This document shows, one piece after another, positions 7,953 through 15,639 of a stretch of DNA of 64,000 nt (the first letter of the stretch is position 1; every line of letters starts with the position of its first letter). The translations under genes were made by a program, and so were the position numbers. This DNA comes from DASXVX01 sp036504075 (lineage in GTDB: Bacteria > Bacillota > Sulfobacillia > Symbiobacteriales > Symbiobacteriaceae), in the NCBI GenBank assembly GCA_036504075.1, contig DASXVX010000055.1, positions 225,446 to 289,445 on the forward strand, written 5' to 3'. The notes beneath the pieces were generated by a model, which worked only from the letters and a program-made list of their open reading frames with translations, searched no databases and was not told where the DNA came from.

Positions 7953-9607
7953 GAGGCGAGCACGCAGCAATCCCCGCCGGCCTGCCGGGCCGCCTGAAGC
8001 GCCGTTTCGGCCGGCAGCAGCGCCGCCTCGGGCGGGAGATTCCCGTCCACCGGCGCCACGCCGATGCTGACGGTCATGCAATACGGCTGCCCGTCCGCCG
8101 TGAAAGGCTCGCTCGCGATCATCAGGCGCATCCGTTCCGCCACCACCATCGCTTCCGCCGGGTCGGCATCCTCCAGGAGCGCCACGAAGTGATGGTCGCC
8201 CAGCCGGGCCAGCAAGTCATACGGGCGCACGCATTGCTGCAGCACGACGATCAGCTGCGCCACGATCTGCGCTCCCGGGTCCAGGTCCAGCCGGCCGGTA
8301 ATCTGATGCAAGCCGTCCACATGAATCCGCAGAATGCCCGCCGCGAACCCGCGCTTCGCTTTATGGACCATCCGCTCCAGGTTGACCTGCATCAGCCGCC
8401 GGTTCGGCAGTTCCGTCACAGGGTCGTGCATGGCCATGTGTCGCAACTGGTCCTCGAGCCGGCGGCGCTCTGTCGCGTCCTGCATGATTCCGACCAGGCT
8501 CGCGATGGCGCCGTCCGGCGCCCGCACCGGGGTAATCGTCACCTCGTGGATGCGAATGGCGCCGTCTTTATGCCGGTTCTGAATCTCCCCGTGCCAGGGC
8601 TGCCCGCCCAGCACGGTGGTCCACATTTCCGCCCAGAACGCCGGTTCATGCGCCCCGGACGTAAGAATCTGCGGCGTCCGCCCCACCGCTTCTGCGGCCG
8701 TGTAGCCGGTCAGGGTGACGAACGCCGGATTGACCCACCGGATCAGGCCCGCCCGGTCGGTAATCATGACCGCGTTGGCCGCCGACTCCAGGGCCGCCGT
8801 CTGTAGCTTCACCTGCTCCTGACGCCGTGCCGACAGGATCGAAATTGCCACCTGATCCACAAAGTCCGTAAGCAAACTAACTATACCGGGGTGAAACGAA
8901 TGTACGCCTTTCGCACGAATAGACAGTGCCCCTAATGTGCCATTGCTCGTCATAAGAGGGAGGGCGAGATAGACGTCGGTCAGGTGGGACCGCCCGGAGC
9001 GAATGGCGATGCCCGCCGGGCCGAACCCTTCCGGCGACTCGTCCCAGCGGAGCCCGGCCTCTTGCCGAAGCAGGTCCGGACTGCCCGACCAGGCCAAAAC
9101 GGCGACAGCGCCATCGGGCTCCTTCGCACCAATCCAGACCAGTGGGTAGCCGAAAGCCGACGACAGCCCGTCACACAGGTTTTTCAGCACCGTCGCCAGC
9201 GGGTCCCCCCGCAGCACGCGCTGGTCAAACTCCCGCAGCAAAAGCTGCATGGATTGGCTTCGCCGCTGCAAAGTAATATCGCTGAAATGGCAGAGCACTG
9301 CCGGCCGGCCGTCCATTTGCACCGGACCGGCGCTGACCTCCACCAGGAACGAAGAGCCGTCCCGGCGCCGGTGCACCGCCTCGAAAACAGCGCCCCCGTA
9401 AAACGCATTGTCCAGCTGATTCGCGACCAGCACTTCGTCCTCCACGCAGAGGCCGTAGTAGCTCATCGACCGAAGCTCCTCCATACTGTAACCGTACGCC
9501 GTTGCGGCCACCGTGTTGGCCATGAGAATCTGGCCTTCCGGCGAAATGATCAGGACGATTTGCGAAGTCGTTTCGGTCAGACTCTCCAGGGGAATGTAAA
9601 GCGACAT
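7949..9607 (-). CDS. PAS-GAF-PAS-GGDEF signalling protein with degenerate GGDEF site
   Basis: 552 residues; ATG at 9607 after GGAAGGGGACC. Order: PAS 1 (~10-125, ending in CHFSDITLQRRSQ), GAF (~150-290), PAS 2 (~300-420, ITDRAGLIRWVNPAFVTLTG and the PAC tail GIMQDATERRRLEDQLRHMA), then a diguanylate-cyclase fold (~425-550) starting with HDPVTELPNRRLMQVNLERM. The signature GGDEF loop reads LGDHHF, so the catalytic Asp/Glu pair is His-His. By family knowledge it should not make c-di-GMP and may act as a GTP- or c-di-GMP-responsive sensor. The stop codon overlaps the end of the convergent lipoprotein pseudogene. Confidence 0.85.
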   Translation of the reverse strand: MSLYIPLESLTETTSQIVLIISPEGQILMANTVAATAYGYSMEELRSMSYYGLCVEDEVLVANQLDNAFYGGAVFEAVHRRRDGSSFLVEVSAGPVQMDGRPAVLCHFSDITLQRRSQSMQLLLREFDQRVLRGDPLATVLKNLCDGLSSAFGYPLVWIGAKEPDGAVAVLAWSGSPDLLRQEAGLRWDESPEGFGPAGIAIRSGRSHLTDVYLALPLMTSNGTLGALSIRAKGVHSFHPGIVSLLTDFVDQVAISILSARRQEQVKLQTAALESAANAVMITDRAGLIRWVNPAFVTLTGYTAAEAVGRTPQILTSGAHEPAFWAEMWTTVLGGQPWHGEIQNRHKDGAIRIHEVTITPVRAPDGAIASLVGIMQDATERRRLEDQLRHMAMHDPVTELPNRRLMQVNLERMVHKAKRGFAAGILRIHVDGLHQITGRLDLDPGAQIVAQLIVVLQQCVRPYDLLARLGDHHFVALLEDADPAEAMVVAERMRLMIASEPFTADGQPYCMTVSIGVAPVDGNLPPEAALLPAETALQAARQAGGDCCVLAS

Positions 9608-9825
9608 GGCTCGGTCCCCTTCCAGGCGGCATGAGGAATGATGCGAGTGCATGAAAAGTGAGGGGGATTTCACAAAGCACCGCTTTTCCTTGATTTTGAA
9701 GTACCGGCGGGCCGGCTGCAAGATGCCAAAGCACTAGCGGCAAATCCGCCTAATCGACCTTAAGTTGCGCGAAAGGAGAGCGAAGACAAATTAATAACGC
9801 CGATACAAAGACCATCTCGGATGCG

Positions 9826-11067
9826 ATGGACGTCCTGGAAGGCAAGAGCAAGAAATCTGGCCTGGCCCGGTTGATGCCGTTCATGGGCCCCGCCATCATC
9901 GCCGCCGTCGCTTACGTGGATCCGGGCAATTTTGCCACGAATATTCAGGGTGGTTCCCAGTATGGTTACATGCTCCTCTGGGTGATTGCGGCCAGCAACC
10001 TCATGGCCATGGTGATTCAATCTCTCTCCGCCAAGCTCGGCATTGCCACGGGCAAGAACCTGGCCGAAATGTGCCGGGACCACTTCCCGCAGTGGGTGGT
10101 CACCACCATGTGGGTGCTCATGGAGATCGTCGCCATGTCCACCGACTTGGCCGAGTTCCTGGGCGCCGCCCTCGGCTTCCACCTGCTCTTTCACATTCCC
10201 CTGATCATCGGCGCCCTGCTGACGGCCCTGGCGACTTTCGCCGGCCTGGCCCTGGAGCGTTACGGCTTCCGGCCGCTGGAAGCGCTGATCGGGGTGCTCC
10301 TGGCGGTCGTGGCGATCAGCTATGTCGTGGAAAACTTTATCCAGGTGCCCCAGTGGGGCCCGCTGGTCTACCACACGTTCGTGCCGCAGTTTCAGGGCAA
10401 GGAGAGCGTGCTGCTGGCCGCCGGCATTCTGGGCGCCACGGTCATGCCGCACGTCATCTTCCTGCACTCCGGCCTGACCCAGGGCCGGATCGTCACCAAA
10501 GACCCGAAGCTGATGCGCCGGCTGTTCCGGTTCGAAATCATCGACGTTGTCATCGCCATGGGCGTGGCCGGCCTCGTCAACGGCGCCATGCTGGTCATGG
10601 CAGCGTCGACTTTTCACGGCAGCGGGCAGGTGGTGGGCTCCATCGAACTGGCCCACAAGACGCTGGAGCCGCTGCTGGGCAAGGCGTCGGCCTGGGTGTT
10701 CGCCGTCTCGCTGCTCGCTTCGGGCCTGTCGTCCTCCATGGTGGGCACCATGTCCGGCCAGATTATCATGCAGGGCTTCATGCACCGGCAGATTCCGCTC
10801 TGGGTCCGCCGGCTGGTGACCATGGGGCCGACGTTCATCGTGATCCTGATGGGCCTGGACCCCACCCGCACGCTGGTGCTCAGTCAGGTGGTGCTGAGCC
10901 TCGGCCTCCCGTTCGCCGTGATCCCGCTGCTCATGTTCACCCGCCGCAAGGACTTGATGGGTCCGCTGGCGAACGGGATTCCCGTCAACATTGCGGCGGC
11001 GGCGGCGGCGGGTCTGATTGTCGCACTCAACGTTTTCCTGGTCTATCAGACCGTATTGGGGGGTTAG
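9826..11067 (+). CDS. mntH: Nramp family divalent metal (Mn/Fe) transporter
   Basis: 413 residues with 11 hydrophobic segments. The two Nramp signatures are present: VAYVDPGNFATN in helix 1 (DPGN metal-site motif) and GATVMPHVIFLHSGL in helix 6 (MPH motif). It should import Mn2+ or Fe2+ with protons across the cytoplasmic membrane. The ATG at 9826 has no ribosome binding site; AAAGGAGAG sits at about 9772-9780 and the frame is open back to an ATT at 9790, so a rare ATT start is possible. It overlaps nothing and is followed four bases later by a universal stress protein gene, suggesting co-expression. Confidence 0.9.
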   Translation: MDVLEGKSKKSGLARLMPFMGPAIIAAVAYVDPGNFATNIQGGSQYGYMLLWVIAASNLMAMVIQSLSAKLGIATGKNLAEMCRDHFPQWVVTTMWVLMEIVAMSTDLAEFLGAALGFHLLFHIPLIIGALLTALATFAGLALERYGFRPLEALIGVLLAVVAISYVVENFIQVPQWGPLVYHTFVPQFQGKESVLLAAGILGATVMPHVIFLHSGLTQGRIVTKDPKLMRRLFRFEIIDVVIAMGVAGLVNGAMLVMAASTFHGSGQVVGSIELAHKTLEPLLGKASAWVFAVSLLASGLSSSMVGTMSGQIIMQGFMHRQIPLWVRRLVTMGPTFIVILMGLDPTRTLVLSQVVLSLGLPFAVIPLLMFTRRKDLMGPLANGIPVNIAAAAAAGLIVALNVFLVYQTVLGG

Positions 11068-11071
11068 GCCG

Positions 11072-11974
11072 ATGTTCAAACACCTGCTCGTACCACTGGA
11101 CGGATCGAAATTAGCCGAGGCCGTGCTCTCCCCGACTCAGGTGCTCGCCACCGGGAGCGGGGCACGGGTCACGCTCTTTCACGTAGTAGAAAAAAACCCG
11201 CCGGCGCAGGTGCACGGCGAGCCTCATTTGACGGGGGTCCGGGAAGCGGCCGAGTACCTGGGCGCCGTGGCCGCAAGGCTGGGGGCACAAGGGATCCAGG
11301 TCGACCTGCACGTGCACGATGAGCCCCACGGCGACGTGGCGCTCTCCATTACGGAACATGCGGCCGAGTACGGCGCCGACCTGATCGTACTCGCCACCCA
11401 CGGCAGCGGCGGCATGCGCGAGATAGTCTTCGGCACCATCGCCCAGAAAGTCATCGGCTACGGGCCGACGCCGGTGCTGGTCATCCACCCGGACACGGCG
11501 CCGACGGTCTTCGACGTGACCAGGCTCGCCATTCCCTGGGACGGCAAGCCCAGCCACGAGTCCGCTCTCCCGATCGCACGGGAACTGGCCAAGAGCCTGG
11601 GTGCCCGGGCGCACTTCGTCTCGGTAGTCCCCCGGCGCACCGACCTGGGCGGCACCGCGGCCGGCGCCGTGGGCAAGCTGTTGCCGACGGCCACGGCGCT
11701 GCTGCTGGAGGCACGGGAACAGGAGGCCACCCAGCAGATGGCGGCCCTGGCGGCGCAGTGGGAGCTTGAAGGCGTCCCGGCCACGTATCGGGTCGAACGG
11801 GGCGACCCGGCGGCGATGATTCTGCACGCCCTGAAGGAGAGCAAAGCCGATTTGCTGGTCCTCTCCACGCATACGAAAAAAGGCTGGTCAGCCTTTTGGG
11901 CCGGCAGCGTGGCGCCGAGAGTCATGTCGCAGTGGCGCCGGGCGACCCTGCTGGTCCGGGCCAACCCGCTATAG
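11072..11974 (+). CDS. tandem universal stress protein (UspA x2)
   Basis: 300 residues; ATG at 11072, four bases after the mntH stop. Two Usp domains: residues ~1-145 (starting MFKHLLVPLDGSKLAEAVL, ending with HGSGGMREIVFGTIAQKV, which has the ATP-binding G-x2-G-x9-G pattern in slightly altered form) and ~150-300 (ending THTKKGWSAFWAGSVAPRVM). Cytosolic nucleotide-binding stress protein. Linkage of Usp to Nramp transporters is common and suggests a role in metal or oxidative stress, which is inference. A strong terminator follows. Confidence 0.9.
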   Translation: MFKHLLVPLDGSKLAEAVLSPTQVLATGSGARVTLFHVVEKNPPAQVHGEPHLTGVREAAEYLGAVAARLGAQGIQVDLHVHDEPHGDVALSITEHAAEYGADLIVLATHGSGGMREIVFGTIAQKVIGYGPTPVLVIHPDTAPTVFDVTRLAIPWDGKPSHESALPIARELAKSLGARAHFVSVVPRRTDLGGTAAGAVGKLLPTATALLLEAREQEATQQMAALAAQWELEGVPATYRVERGDPAAMILHALKESKADLLVLSTHTKKGWSAFWAGSVAPRVMSQWRRATLLVRANPL

Positions 11975-11987
11975 CGACAGACAAGTC

Positions 11988-12019
11988 GCAGCCCGGGAGG
12001 GGTAGGCCTCCCGGGCTGC
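11988..12019. terminator. terminator after the mntH-usp operon
   Basis: GCAGCCCGGGAGG pairs with CCTCCCGGGCTGC around a GTAG-type loop, followed by CATTTCATTT; serves both the + operon and the convergent small genes. Confidence 0.8.
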
Positions 12020-12027
12020 CATTTCAT

Positions 12028-12270
12028 TTATATTGTGCGTATGCGGTTTGCACCGCTGGGGTATGTAGCGAGTAATTCACGGCACCGGGCGTCGTAGTGC
12101 CAGAAGAGCACTCCGCCGATGGCGGGCCTATACTCCGCCCAGGCGGCGGAGGTGGTCAGCTGATGGGCGATCCGTTCGGCCAGCACGTCCCGTCGTTCCG
12201 GCGGAATCTCGGGCTCCCACACTTCGAGGTCGGTGAAGACGGAGGAGTAAAGGTCCCGGCTCATACGCAT
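12028..12270 (-). CDS. hypothetical protein, ~80 aa
   Basis: ATG at 12270 or at 12264; the latter overlaps the upstream stop as ATGA, pointing to translational coupling with the 86-aa gene. Sequence begins MRMSRDLYSSVFTDLEVWEP and has an IAHQL..AWAEYRPAIGG stretch; no family recognised. Small, acidic, cytosolic. Second gene of a two-gene operon. Confidence 0.55.
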   Translation of the reverse strand: MRMSRDLYSSVFTDLEVWEPEIPPERRDVLAERIAHQLTTSAAWAEYRPAIGGVLFWHYDARCRELLATYPSGANRIRTI

Positions 12271-12521
12271 GCCCCCAGGGTGTCAATGATAAATGGATCG
12301 CTGATCACAGCGGTCCGGCCGGGGCCGTCCACCCGGGTCAGCACAATCGTGAGCCGGGGCCGTTCGACGATCACTTCCTGAACGATCACTTCGAGGAGTC
12401 CCCGGAAGCCCGGATGATCCCAACTGAATTCGCTTGCCGCCCGTTCGGGCCGGCAGGAGGTTTGAATGTGGGCGGCGGCTTCCCAGGCGACGGCCGTGAC
12501 ACGCTCGAAGTACAGGGTCAC
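12261..12521 (-). CDS. hypothetical protein, 86 aa
   Basis: GTG at 12521 with AGGAGG 8 bases upstream; longer upstream frame has no ribosome binding site and was not used. Protein starts MTLYFERVTAVAWEAAAHIQ and has a beta-rich centre (EVIVQEVIVERPRLTIVLTR). No family recognised. It heads the pair with the 80-aa gene. Confidence 0.6.
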   Translation of the reverse strand: MTLYFERVTAVAWEAAAHIQTSCRPERAASEFSWDHPGFRGLLEVIVQEVIVERPRLTIVLTRVDGPGRTAVISDPFIIDTLGACV

Positions 12522-13690
12522 GGGGAGCACCTCCTGGCGCCGACAGCTAGAAATCCTACCCGAATTGTAACGGGACGCGGAGGATCCGAAAAGGTGCGGG
12601 AGGCACGGGTGGCGTGGGACTGAGGTCCCAATTCTGTGGGCCTCTGGGCTGTTCGCAGGAACTGTGGGTTGGTTCATGGCGCGATTGTATAATCCCCAAG
12701 CGGTGTTGCGGCGCCGAACCCGACGGTCACAAGGAAGACAGCCCCTTGCAGGTGCGGGGGCTGTTCGAAAGTCGAACCGGGACGTCTGAAGTGCAGCGCC
12801 TACGCAAAACCGGTCTCTGGGCCCGTGGAGCTCGCCTGCTCCTGGTGGTTGTTCTGAACATCGTGGGCGTGTGCCCCTGTCAAGTAAAATTCCTGGCGAA
12901 ATCATCAATTATTGCCACCCTGCCAAACCAGGGCGCGAGGCAAAATCTGACGGTAGGGGCTAGCCAAGGGCGGATCGAGGCCCTTCCGGGGTGTTTGGAG
13001 CGGTCATTGCCACCCAAAATCGGTCCCCTGCGTGGATTTGAGCGGGAGAACATCAGTTTCTTCCTGGTGTCCTGCTTCCAACCGATGGCAAAAACTGACG
13101 GCTGGCCTTCCCCGGGCGGAGTGTAGGCCGCCGATCTGTCGCACATCAGGCCTGCTCCGGCGGCAGGCCTGATGTGCTAGGTCGATCAGGGCATAATTGA
13201 AAGCGGACAAACTGTCCGCCGGCAGCGACTGGGCGCCCAGTTTCCAGACCCACCGCTTCGGGTTGGCATCGGGGGGTGCTCGGCACGACCGAAAAACCGG
13301 CTGAATATGCGCAGGACATGGACGTCTACAATGGGTTCGGGAACCCCATACGCAGAACAGACGACGGCGGCAGGGCTGAACGGCTGCCCCGCCGCAGCCG
13401 GCCAGCAGCGAGACCAGGAGGAGCAACGATACCAGGCCCCTTTTTCACGAAACCTGACCTCTCCCGGCCATTTGGCTTCCCCGGACGTTAGCCATGCTGC
13501 ATGTCACCTCGGCGGAGAGCCCCCGGAATCCTCTCGGCAGGGTCGTGTTGGCAGACAGGGCCATTGCCGCGCAGCGTCGAACTGTTGCAGTATCCGCCCG
13601 GCAGACCCGTGGCGGAGGAAGGGGCGTTGGTCTTTGGGCCACTTTGAGGAATCGAAGGAGCGGGACGCCGGGGTAGAAACGGCGAACCCG
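12522..13690. other. 1.2-kb region without a convincing gene; decayed sequence
   Basis: Frames here have poor coding character. Two kinds of structure are visible: a motif pair repeated twice (TTGCCACCC at ~12913 and ~13008; GCAAAATCTGACGG at ~12940 and GCAAAAACTGACGG at ~13087), and a strong 15-bp hairpin at 13141-13177. On the minus strand near 13426-13390 a lipoprotein-like signal (LLLLVSLLAGCGG) appears without a sensible continuation, perhaps the start of a decayed lipoprotein gene. Confidence 0.4.
13141..13177. terminator. 15-bp hairpin in a gene-free region
   Basis: GCACATCAGGCCTGC pairs perfectly with GCAGGCCTGATGTGC around TCCGGCG. No T-run on either side; may be an orphan terminator or a mobile-element end. 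Confidence 0.5.
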
Positions 13691-14734
13691 TTGCCCCGTA
13701 AGAGTGCAAAGCCCACAGCGGGTCGGAAGACCACTGCGGCTCGGAAGCCCACAGCGGGTCGGAAGCCCGGCGCCGCCGGGGATGCGCGCAAGAAGGCCGG
13801 CAAACCCGGGGCGAAGAGCGCTGCTGCATCGAAGGGCGCCGCCTACGCACCACGGGGCGCCACGCATGCGCCGAAGGGCGTCGGCTGGACGATGACGGGC
13901 GCCGAGCGGCGACTTGCCAAAAAGGCGGGCGGGGCCGCGCCGGAAGGCATGGCGGGGGTCAGTCCGGAAAGCAAGCCCAGGGCCAAGGCGGGCGGGAAGC
14001 CGGTGTTCAAGTCGTGGGGCAAGCCTGCGGCGGGGCCGCTGGGCAGCCCGGAGCCCGTGGGCCTGCCGTCGGGCGGACCGGTAGGCCTGCCGGGCGCCAA
14101 GCCGGGTGGCAAGTCGTTCGGCCAGCCGGGCGCCAAGCCGGCAAGCAGACCGAGCGCCAAGCCGATGGGCAGGCCGGGCGGAAGGCCGGCAGGCATTTCG
14201 TCGGGAGAATCGGCCGGCATGCCGTCAAGCGGGCCAGTTGGGCTACCGGGCGCCAAGCCGGCGAGCAAGCCAGGCGCCAAGCCGTTCGGCAAGCCAGGCG
14301 CCAAGCCGTTCGGCAAGCCAGGCGCCAAGCCGTTCGGCAAGCCGGGCGCCAAGCCAGGCGCCAAGCCGTTCGGCAAGCCGGGCGCCAAGCCAGGCGCCAA
14401 GCCGGGCACCAGGCCGAGCGCCAGGCCGAGCGCCAGGCCCACTGTAGAGCGCTTCGCAGAGGCCGTGCCGGTCATCAAGTTAGACCCCGTGGCCGCGGCA
14501 AAACTGGCCTGGCAGCCGACCCTGAAATGGTGCCAGAAACAGCTGCTCGAAGCCCGGTGGATGGACCCGCAGGTGCTGGGAGCGCTCCAGAAGTTCCAGG
14601 GCATGGTGGAGGCCGTTCTGGCCGCGCCGGACGCGGGACAGTTCCGCGCCGCACAGAGCAAGGCGGTCAGCGGGATGGGCGATCATTCATACCTGCGCTG
14701 GGCGCCGGTGCCGGCCCCGCTGCCTACGGTGTAG
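13691..14734 (+). CDS. basic Lys/Pro/Gly-rich repeat protein
   Basis: Start uncertain: the frame is open far upstream, and the TTG at 13691 opens the compositionally distinct protein but lacks a good ribosome binding site (an AAGGAG lies ~30 bases earlier). Residues ~1-90 are Lys/Ala/Arg-rich (KPTAGRKTTAARKPTAGRK); ~100-255 are a tandem of GxKP units (GAKPFGKP, GAKPGAKP and variants such as GLPSGGPVGLPGAKPG); the last ~90 residues (FAEAVPVIKLDPVAAAKLAW ... SYLRWAPVPAP) form an ordered, non-repetitive domain. The basic repeats suggest nucleic-acid or polyanion binding, or a spore-layer protein; this is inference. Followed by a hairpin. Confidence 0.55.
   Translation: MPRKSAKPTAGRKTTAARKPTAGRKPGAAGDARKKAGKPGAKSAAASKGAAYAPRGATHAPKGVGWTMTGAERRLAKKAGGAAPEGMAGVSPESKPRAKAGGKPVFKSWGKPAAGPLGSPEPVGLPSGGPVGLPGAKPGGKSFGQPGAKPASRPSAKPMGRPGGRPAGISSGESAGMPSSGPVGLPGAKPASKPGAKPFGKPGAKPFGKPGAKPFGKPGAKPGAKPFGKPGAKPGAKPGTRPSARPSARPTVERFAEAVPVIKLDPVAAAKLAWQPTLKWCQKQLLEARWMDPQVLGALQKFQGMVEAVLAAPDAGQFRAAQSKAVSGMGDHSYLRWAPVPAPLPTV
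14040..14436 (+). repeat. in-gene tandem repeat encoding GAKPFGKP-type units
   Basis: 24-bp units of the form GGCGCCAAGCCGTTCGGCAA occur at least four times nearly identically between ~14270 and ~14400, with more diverged copies upstream. Repeat number is likely to vary between strains. Confidence 0.7.
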
Positions 14735-14736
14735 CG

Positions 14737-14774
14737 CAGAACAGCAGCCCTTCGCATCTGCGGGGGCTGTTCTG
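14737..14774 (+). terminator. hairpin after the repeat-protein gene
   Basis: CAGAACAGC and GCTGTTCTG form the base of a stem with CCC/GGG above; it ends just before the ribosome binding site of the ACT-domain gene, so it could also influence that gene. Confidence 0.55.
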
Positions 14775-14797
14775 TTATGAGAGGAGGTTACATCGGC

Positions 14798-15163
14798 GTG
14801 AGCAAACTGTTCAAGTACCCGGAAAGATATGCCATCGTCAGTCTGGATGCCACAGCCGCAATCCCCCCGGTTGCGTTCCCCAGTTTTTATGCCTGCATCC
14901 GTGACAAGAACGAAATCACCCTCATTATGCCGGAAGACCTGGTACCACCCCGGCACAGCCAGGTAACCAAGGGGTACCGCATCGTCATGTTGGATACGGA
15001 GTTTGCGTTTGATGTCGTGGGTGTGCTTGCCGCCTGCAGCGCGGCGCTGGCGCAGGCGGGCATTCCGATAATGGCTTACTCCAGTTACAAGACGGATGTC
15101 TTTATGATCCAGGACGAGCACTTTGCGCAGGCGTGCGCCATGCTCGCGGGACTGCAGTTCTAG
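14798..15163 (+). CDS. ACT-domain protein
   Basis: 121 residues from a GTG at 14798 with GGAGG at 10-nt spacing (the ATG at 14777 has no site). The sequence FYACIRDKNEITLIMPEDLV, then GYRIVMLDTEFAFDVVGVLA, then AGIPIMAYSSYKTDVFMIQD matches the CASTOR/ACT_7-type small ACT proteins, with two beta-alpha-beta units and an ILS/YS-S-Y-x-T-D ligand-loop pattern. Such proteins bind amino acids; the ligand here is unknown. Single gene with a strong terminator downstream. Confidence 0.75.
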   Translation: MSKLFKYPERYAIVSLDATAAIPPVAFPSFYACIRDKNEITLIMPEDLVPPRHSQVTKGYRIVMLDTEFAFDVVGVLAACSAALAQAGIPIMAYSSYKTDVFMIQDEHFAQACAMLAGLQF

Positions 15164-15203
15164 CTTGCTGATCGGATCACGCAGCCGTGTGCGGACACGG
15201 GGA

Positions 15204-15245
15204 AAAGCCCGGGCGATATCATGCAAGTGATACCGCCCGGGCTTT
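15204..15245 (+). terminator. terminator after the ACT-domain gene
   Basis: AAAGCCCGGGCG and CGCCCGGGCTTT form a 12-bp stem that extends through GATATCA/TGATA pairing. Confidence 0.75.
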
Positions 15246-15346
15246 CGCTTGCCCGCCACCGGCGGGCGCCGGCGGCGGCGAACCCGGACCCGACTTTCCA
15301 GGCCCTACGAATCTGCGGACCAGCGGTAATGTGTTTTGCGCAAAGC

Positions 15347-15375
15347 TTGACAATCATTGACATTTGCACTATCGT
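15347..15375 (+). promoter_or_regulatory. sigma-A-type promoter for the riboswitch-chemoreceptor transcript
   Basis: TTGACA at 15347, 17-bp spacer, TATCGT at 15370. A second TTGACA at 15356 overlaps the spacer and could pair with TAATGC. About 60 bases upstream of the riboswitch aptamer. Confidence 0.5.
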
Positions 15376-15431
15376 AAGGGTAATGCAAATTATGGGGTTG
15401 CGTTCCTTTCAACATCGTAGGAGGTCCTGGT

Positions 15432-15512
15432 CACTGAAAACGGCACACCCGTCGAAAGGCGGGGCCGCAAAGTTACGGGGCTGCCGGGCCGCAAGGCCTC
15501 ACGCCGGCCGAA
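15432..15512 (+). ncRNA. cyclic-di-GMP-I (GEMM) riboswitch aptamer
   Basis: Signature elements in order: CGGCACACC (GGCAAACC in the consensus), the P2 hairpin CCCGTC-GAAA-GGCGGG at 15448-15463 with its GNRA loop, the conserved CGCAAAG at 15466-15472 that contacts the ligand, and a second GC-rich stem with a GCAA tetraloop (GGGCC-GCAA-GGCC) to ~15500. It sits in the leader of a chemoreceptor gene, one of the classic targets of this class, and is followed by an intrinsic terminator, so binding of c-di-GMP probably controls transcription read-through. Boundaries are approximate. Confidence 0.75.
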
Positions 15513-15543
15513 CTTCCAGACGCACCAGGAGGGCACTGAGGCT

Positions 15544-15567
15544 GCTCTCTGAACGGAGAGCATTTTT
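15544..15567 (+). terminator. riboswitch expression-platform terminator
   Basis: GCTCTC, loop TGAACG, GAGAGC, then ATTTTT. It lies between the aptamer and the chemoreceptor ribosome binding site and is not at the end of any gene. Confidence 0.75.
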
Positions 15568-15639
15568 CATTGCCTGTACGGCCAGGGGACCGGCCTGCCT
15601 TGCGCGAGATCGCTGCCTCAAACTCCAGGAGGGCGAACC

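Noticed and set aside
9608..9790. Manganese (yybP-ykoY) riboswitch before mntH
   Set aside because: The conserved paired-helix junction sequences are not found in the leader.
9760..11079. 439-codon minus-strand frame opposite mntH
   Set aside because: His/Gln/Gly-rich antisense shadow of the transporter gene; no hydrophobic core or motifs.
13004..13426. Lipoprotein gene (LLLVSLLAGCGG)
   Set aside because: Only the signal looks real; the rest is Arg/Cys-rich with no sensible fold and no ribosome binding site, so at best a decayed start.
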